From Mucilaginibacter robiniae (GTDB lineage Bacteria; Bacteroidota; Bacteroidia; Sphingobacteriales; Sphingobacteriaceae): 64,000 bases of DNA. The stretch spans positions 806,001 to 870,000 of the forward strand of contig NZ_CP051682.1 of NCBI RefSeq assembly GCF_012849215.1. Reading direction: 5' to 3'. The first letter of the stretch is position 1; every line of letters begins with the position of its first letter. Below the pieces are notes generated by a model. It was not told where the DNA came from, searched no databases, and was given only the letters and a program-made list of their open reading frames with translations. Shown piece after piece: positions 59,911-64,000 of this stretch. The translations under genes were made by a program, and so were the position numbers.

Positions 59911-61548
59911 TTATTGTATTTCTTTATTTAAGAAAGGATAGCGATAATCCTTTGGTGGATCAAAAGTTTCTTTGATAGTACGAGGCGATACCCAGCGCAG
60001 CAGGTTCAGCAACGAACCGGCCTTATCGTTAGTACCTGAACCACGAGCACCACCAAAAGGCTGCTGCCCTACTACGGCGCCAGTTGGCTTATCATTAATA
60101 TAGAAGTTACCAGCTGCATTACGTAAACGTTGTGTTGCCAAAGCAATAGCATACCGGTCTTGCGACAGTATAGAACCTGTTAAAGCATAAGGCGATGTTT
60201 TATCAATGATATCCATAATGGCTTCAAACTGATCGTCTTCATACACGTAAACGGTTAATACCGGCCCAAATAATTCTTCGCACATGGTACGGTAATAAGG
60301 ATCTTTCACCTCAATAACAGTAGGTTCAACAAAATACCCTACCGATTTATCGTAAATTCCGCCAGCTATAATTTCTACATCAGGATTGGCTTTCGCTTCG
60401 TCAATGTATTTAGCCAATTTATCAAACGAACGTTCGTCAATTACGGCATTCACAAAGTTGCCAAAATCTTCAACCGGGCCTACTTTAAACGAAGCAATAT
60501 CACGCTGCATTTTTTCTTTCACCGCCGGCCACAATGATTTTGGGATGTAAGCACGAGAAGCCGCCGAACATTTTTGCCCCTGGTATTCAAATGCACCACG
60601 TACTAAAGCCGTGTTTACCACATCAGCATCAGCACTGGCGTGAACCAGCACAAAATCTTTACCGCCAGTTTCGCCTACAATGCGTGGATAGCTGCGGTAT
60701 AAATGAATATTGTTACCAATAATTTTCCATAAGTTCTGGAACACATGAGTAGAACCGGTAAAGTGCAGGCCGGCAAAATCTGGGTGACTAAAAATTACAT
60801 CGCCAGCTACCGGGCCATCTACTGTAATCATGTTAATTACACCTGGAGGCAAACCTGCTTCGTTCAATACTTGCATAACCACGTTGGCAGCATAAATTTG
60901 TGTTGGTGCGGGTTTCCATACCACCACATTACCCATCATGGCTGGTGCAGCGCACAGGTTACAGGCAATAGCCGTAAAGTTGAATGGGGTAATAGCAAAT
61001 ACAAAACCTTCAAGCGGACGCTGTTCTAACCGATTCCAAACGCCTTTGCCCGATTGCGGCTGCTGTGCATAAATTTCGGTCATGTATTTTACGTTGAAAC
61101 GCAAAAAGTCAATCAATTCACAAGCCGCATCAATTTCGGCTTGAAAAGCATTCTTTGACTGCCCCAGCATAGTAGCGGCGTTAATTTTAGCCCGGTATGG
61201 GCCAGCTACCAAGTCGGCTGCTTTTAAAAATATAGCGGCACGCTGTTCCCAAGGCAGGTTTTCCCAATCTGCTTTGGCAGCCAAGGCGGCATCAATAGCT
61301 TGCTGCACGTGGCTGGCATCACCTTCATGGTAAGTAGCCAATAAGTGTTTATGATCATGCGGAGGACGTACTTCCAGCGTTTTGCCGGTGCGTACTTCCT
61401 GGCCGCCAATGTACATAGGTATATCCAGTTGCTGCGCACGGGCTTCATCCAGCGCTGCTTTCAAGGCGGCACGCTCTACACTACGAGGGCCATAGTTTAA
61501 CACCGGTTCGTTTAACGGTTCCGGCACATTAAAAAATCCTTTCAACAT
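59911..61548 (-). CDS. pruA: L-glutamate gamma-semialdehyde dehydrogenase (P5C dehydrogenase)
   Basis: A 545-residue aldehyde dehydrogenase for the second step of proline catabolism, forming glutamate. The start MLKGFFNVPEPLNEPVLNYG and the end KETFDPPKDYRYPFLNKE match the P5C dehydrogenase group of Bacteroidota and eukaryotes. The catalytic Cys is in YQGQKCSAASRAY, the Glu in VGETGGKDF, and the NAD-binding region in NVVVWKPAPTQ and GLHFTGST. It is monocistronic. No proline dehydrogenase gene is in the window. Confidence 0.93.
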   Translation of the reverse strand: MLKGFFNVPEPLNEPVLNYGPRSVERAALKAALDEARAQQLDIPMYIGGQEVRTGKTLEVRPPHDHKHLLATYHEGDASHVQQAIDAALAAKADWENLPWEQRAAIFLKAADLVAGPYRAKINAATMLGQSKNAFQAEIDAACELIDFLRFNVKYMTEIYAQQPQSGKGVWNRLEQRPLEGFVFAITPFNFTAIACNLCAAPAMMGNVVVWKPAPTQIYAANVVMQVLNEAGLPPGVINMITVDGPVAGDVIFSHPDFAGLHFTGSTHVFQNLWKIIGNNIHLYRSYPRIVGETGGKDFVLVHASADADVVNTALVRGAFEYQGQKCSAASRAYIPKSLWPAVKEKMQRDIASFKVGPVEDFGNFVNAVIDERSFDKLAKYIDEAKANPDVEIIAGGIYDKSVGYFVEPTVIEVKDPYYRTMCEELFGPVLTVYVYEDDQFEAIMDIIDKTSPYALTGSILSQDRYAIALATQRLRNAAGNFYINDKPTGAVVGQQPFGGARGSGTNDKAGSLLNLLRWVSPRTIKETFDPPKDYRYPFLNKEIQ

Positions 61549-61793
61549 CGGTTCTTTATTTTGATGCTGTAAAGATAGGTGTTAGCAGGCAGAAGTACCA
61601 ATCAGCTCCAACATAGCAGCCAGTTTGTGAAAGGTAGCTGACAATAGCAGGCTTCAACTAACCATACAGGACTTATGAAGCAGAAAAGACCATTACCTCA
61701 TCAAGCTTTAATTGGTATTCACTTTTTAAATTTATAATTGTTGTGAACGCTCGCTGTTAATTGCGCACATTCTGCAAAAGCCAGCTTTTACCC

Positions 61794-63857
61794 TTAGTTA
61801 TAAAACGACCAGGATACGCCTATCTTTAGTAAGCGGCTTTGCATAGGATAACGATTTACGGTATAAAAGCCATCGCTGAATAAGCCTTGGTTAGCATAAT
61901 CATACTGCACCAACAGGTTGGTACGGTACAGGGTAGCTTTTACATAAGGAGTAATTAGCGGATAGGACGAGAAGGTCACGTTAGGTCCGTTATAAAACTG
62001 CCCGATGCCAACCGCATATGATGGCGCTACGTAAGATGTATTGTAACGTACATTAACCCCCAATGTGGTATTCAGCACATTAAACAACAGCTTAGTTACA
62101 TACAGATTGGCATAGTTATACACCTGCGGCGTACGTATGGTATTTTGGTAGTCAGATTTTTGATAAACCAGATAATCTTCAAAATGCAAATGTCGCCAGG
62201 TAATAGATTTACCTACGCTAATTTTAAGCAGGTTAAGTGGTGAACTTAACTGCGCCGGAGCTGCATCATTACCGCCAGACGATAAAGCTGCAAAATACTG
62301 ATAACCATTAATCAGGAAGTATTCAGCCTTTAAATCCAGTTGCAGTTTATTGTTGATATAGTTAAATGACAGGTTGTTGATTTTCTGGTTATTAATACCT
62401 GTATTCAGATAAATGTAGTGGTTGGATATCCAGTTGCTGTATAACAGTGGCGCTTTATTGTTTTGCGCATAGGCACCCAAAATAATTTTACCGGCTTTAT
62501 CACCACCAGCCAGGGTTAATTTGGCATCATACAGGTAATCACCAAAATTGTAACCTTCGGCTATTTGCTGCAAATCACCTTCCAGACTGATGCGGTCACT
62601 AAAACGATAGCTTAGCGCAGCATGCAGTTTTATGTTTTGAATAGTAGCATTCTGCACCTTGCGCAGCTGGTTGGTCAGGTTTGTATAAGCCTGCAACGAA
62701 TCATTAATAAACTGGCTGTAATGATAAATATCACTGGTTACGCCCAAATCCAGTTTTAGCTCGTTTTTAACAAAGCTGGTAGGTTTGCCGCGCAGATAAA
62801 AGCTGTATGAGAAATCATTTTGCAGGTGCTTAAGCGATAACGAATCTCGCGAAAGCGTAGGACTGAAAAAGTAATCGGGGAAGACTTTGTAGGTATCCGA
62901 CTCATTTTGCGAAAAGCTATAACTACGGGTATTGTAATAAAAAGTGTAAGCTACGCGCTGGGTAGGTAATATTTTAGCGGCGCCCTTCTGCTTAATAGTA
63001 TCAATGCGACCCAGGTAATAAAACTGCTTTATATACAAACCGCTATTACGCTGGTAATCTCTGGAACTATTGAGCCTTACAGTTGCATTCAGCGGATCGC
63101 TGATGGTGGTAGTGGGCGTAAAAATATTATCATTCACAACCGACCCGTTTTCGGGCGTTTTCATGTTGTTGAAAGTAATATTCGCTAGTAAATTATACCG
63201 CTTGTTTTTAGATTCGTACCAGCCAAAAAGCGCCGCATTAATATCGCTCACGTTTTGCCTTGTATAAAAGCCTTTTGAACCAATAGTATTAAAATCAGCA
63301 CCTATGTTTAAATTCGGTTTGATATTTTGCGTATGCGTACCCCTGAACACCTGTTCGGTTAAGCCTCCGGCTACGTAAGACAGGTTAGTATAAGCTACCT
63401 TAGATCGATAATAAGTTATATCCTGCGGGTTGAGCATGTACTGATCCAGAAAATGTTCGCCTACATCAAAGCCGATGCTTTTTTGCGGTTCAAACAATAA
63501 AGGCCGTGCAGCCAAGCCCAGATTACCCAACCCAATATAGGGGTGCTTGGGCTGATATAGCGGACTGTAATTTTCAAAATTATTAAGCCCGGTATCTAAC
63601 GGAAAAACCTGAGTACTATCGTTTAGTAAATGTTCATTAGTTACTTTAATAAACTTGGATGTATAAATAACCGAGTCTTTCTTGTTTTCTAACCGCTTGC
63701 GGGTAGAATCTATTAACTGATCGTCAGATAGCTTTTTAGGAGGAGTGCGCAGCGTATCCGTCGACATGTAAGGCCGGTTAGGTATTTGTGCCATAGCTGT
63801 ATGCGAAGCCAAAGCCAGTATCCAGGTGAATAATATATAACGCAGCTTACCAGCCAT
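61794..63857 (-). CDS. Putative porin (Porin_10 family)
   Basis: An outer-membrane barrel of 687 residues from the Met at 63857; the frame from 63914 would overlap the upstream gene and has no signal function. The signal MAGKLRYILFTWILALASHT is followed by a periplasmic segment and about 16-22 amphipathic strands, ending LLKIGVSWSFYN with an aromatic terminus. GFDVGEHFLDQYMLN, LNIGADFNTIGSKGFYTRQN and FYYNTRSYSF fit the family I know as Porin_10. The transported compound is unknown. It lies 43 bp after the nucleoside phosphorylase-like gene, a neighbour that may or may not be related in function. Confidence 0.82.
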   Translation of the reverse strand: MAGKLRYILFTWILALASHTAMAQIPNRPYMSTDTLRTPPKKLSDDQLIDSTRKRLENKKDSVIYTSKFIKVTNEHLLNDSTQVFPLDTGLNNFENYSPLYQPKHPYIGLGNLGLAARPLLFEPQKSIGFDVGEHFLDQYMLNPQDITYYRSKVAYTNLSYVAGGLTEQVFRGTHTQNIKPNLNIGADFNTIGSKGFYTRQNVSDINAALFGWYESKNKRYNLLANITFNNMKTPENGSVVNDNIFTPTTTISDPLNATVRLNSSRDYQRNSGLYIKQFYYLGRIDTIKQKGAAKILPTQRVAYTFYYNTRSYSFSQNESDTYKVFPDYFFSPTLSRDSLSLKHLQNDFSYSFYLRGKPTSFVKNELKLDLGVTSDIYHYSQFINDSLQAYTNLTNQLRKVQNATIQNIKLHAALSYRFSDRISLEGDLQQIAEGYNFGDYLYDAKLTLAGGDKAGKIILGAYAQNNKAPLLYSNWISNHYIYLNTGINNQKINNLSFNYINNKLQLDLKAEYFLINGYQYFAALSSGGNDAAPAQLSSPLNLLKISVGKSITWRHLHFEDYLVYQKSDYQNTIRTPQVYNYANLYVTKLLFNVLNTTLGVNVRYNTSYVAPSYAVGIGQFYNGPNVTFSSYPLITPYVKATLYRTNLLVQYDYANQGLFSDGFYTVNRYPMQSRLLKIGVSWSFYN

Positions 63858-63900
63858 TCCTGTTGTATAAATCAGCTTCTGTTCTAAAAAGCGGGGGTAC

Positions 63901-64000
63901 TTATAATTGTGCAATCAGTTCTTTTAAAATCAGCGTCATGTTTGGTTCGGCCTGCCGGGCCACTTCCAATATTTCTTCAACCGATACCGGCTTCAGCGTT
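63901..64000 (-). CDS. Purine nucleoside phosphorylase, C-terminal end (partial)
   Basis: Only the last 32 codons are in the window; the gene continues past the right edge. The residues VSVEEILEVARQAEPNMT followed by LILKELIAQL and a stop resemble the C-terminal helix of class I purine nucleoside phosphorylases in Bacteroidota. The call rests on this short stretch and on my recollection that the gene often precedes a porin gene, so it is tentative. Confidence 0.5.
   Translation of the reverse strand, partial: TLKPVSVEEILEVARQAEPNMTLILKELIAQL

Overview
The window looks like chromosomal DNA from a Bacteroidota bacterium of the family Sphingobacteriaceae (Mucilaginibacter or Pedobacter type; the genus is an inference). 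The evidence is a SusC/SusD locus, PorD and Porin_10 proteins, DUF4199, DUF6377 and DUF6702 families, promoter boxes of the form TAnnTTTG, and few Shine-Dalgarno sites. No plasmid, phage or CRISPR feature was seen. The only mobile element is one intact IS3-family insertion.

Layout. 1-3.3 kb (minus): a probable operon of an acyltransferase-3 protein, an outer-membrane barrel and an acetylxylan esterase cut by the left edge. 3.4-6.7 kb (minus): a YhcC-type radical SAM protein, an aldo/keto reductase and an acyl-ACP desaturase. 7.3-14.4 kb (plus): a sensor kinase, a BcsB-like protein, a processive family-2 glycosyltransferase with an MshEN-like N-terminus, and a large membrane protein, together a candidate exopolysaccharide synthase locus. 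14.7-20.1 kb (minus): a full rRNA operon (16S, tRNA-Ile, tRNA-Ala, 23S, 5S) with a strong terminator and, in 20.4-20.9 kb, four tandem promoters. 21.2-26.6 kb (plus): bamD, rpoZ, coaBC, porD and recN. 26.7-28.0 kb: the IS3-family element with a programmed -1 frameshift signal. 28-31.7 kb: an M1 peptidase, a HupE/UreJ-like membrane protein and a DUF6702 protein.

31.7-43.5 kb (minus) is a starch/maltodextrin utilization locus. In transcription order it holds a GH13 amylase, SusC, SusD, a SusE-like lipoprotein, a GH31 alpha-glucosidase and a SusR-like membrane regulator. SusC/D/E would bind and import oligosaccharides, and GH13 and GH31 would cut them to glucose. Perfect hairpins lie between the genes and a 16-bp palindrome lies before susC.

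44.1-47.8 kb holds a flavoprotein of the acyl-CoA dehydrogenase fold that lacks the usual catalytic Glu, a PIG-L deacetylase, a NodS-like methyltransferase and a convergent glycosyltransferase. This is a plausible amino-sugar modification pathway of unknown product and the best candidate here for an undescribed system. 47.9-56.6 kb holds a GH8 exo-oligoxylanase, a second M1 peptidase and a minus-strand cluster: BatA-like protein, a dihydroorotase-like protein without its metal ligands, an acidic unknown protein and DUF4199. 56.6-64 kb holds a TPR histidine kinase, a second aldo/keto reductase, pruA, a Porin_10 protein and the tail of a probable purine nucleoside phosphorylase.

All calls come from reading the sequence and from family knowledge. 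No database search was run.
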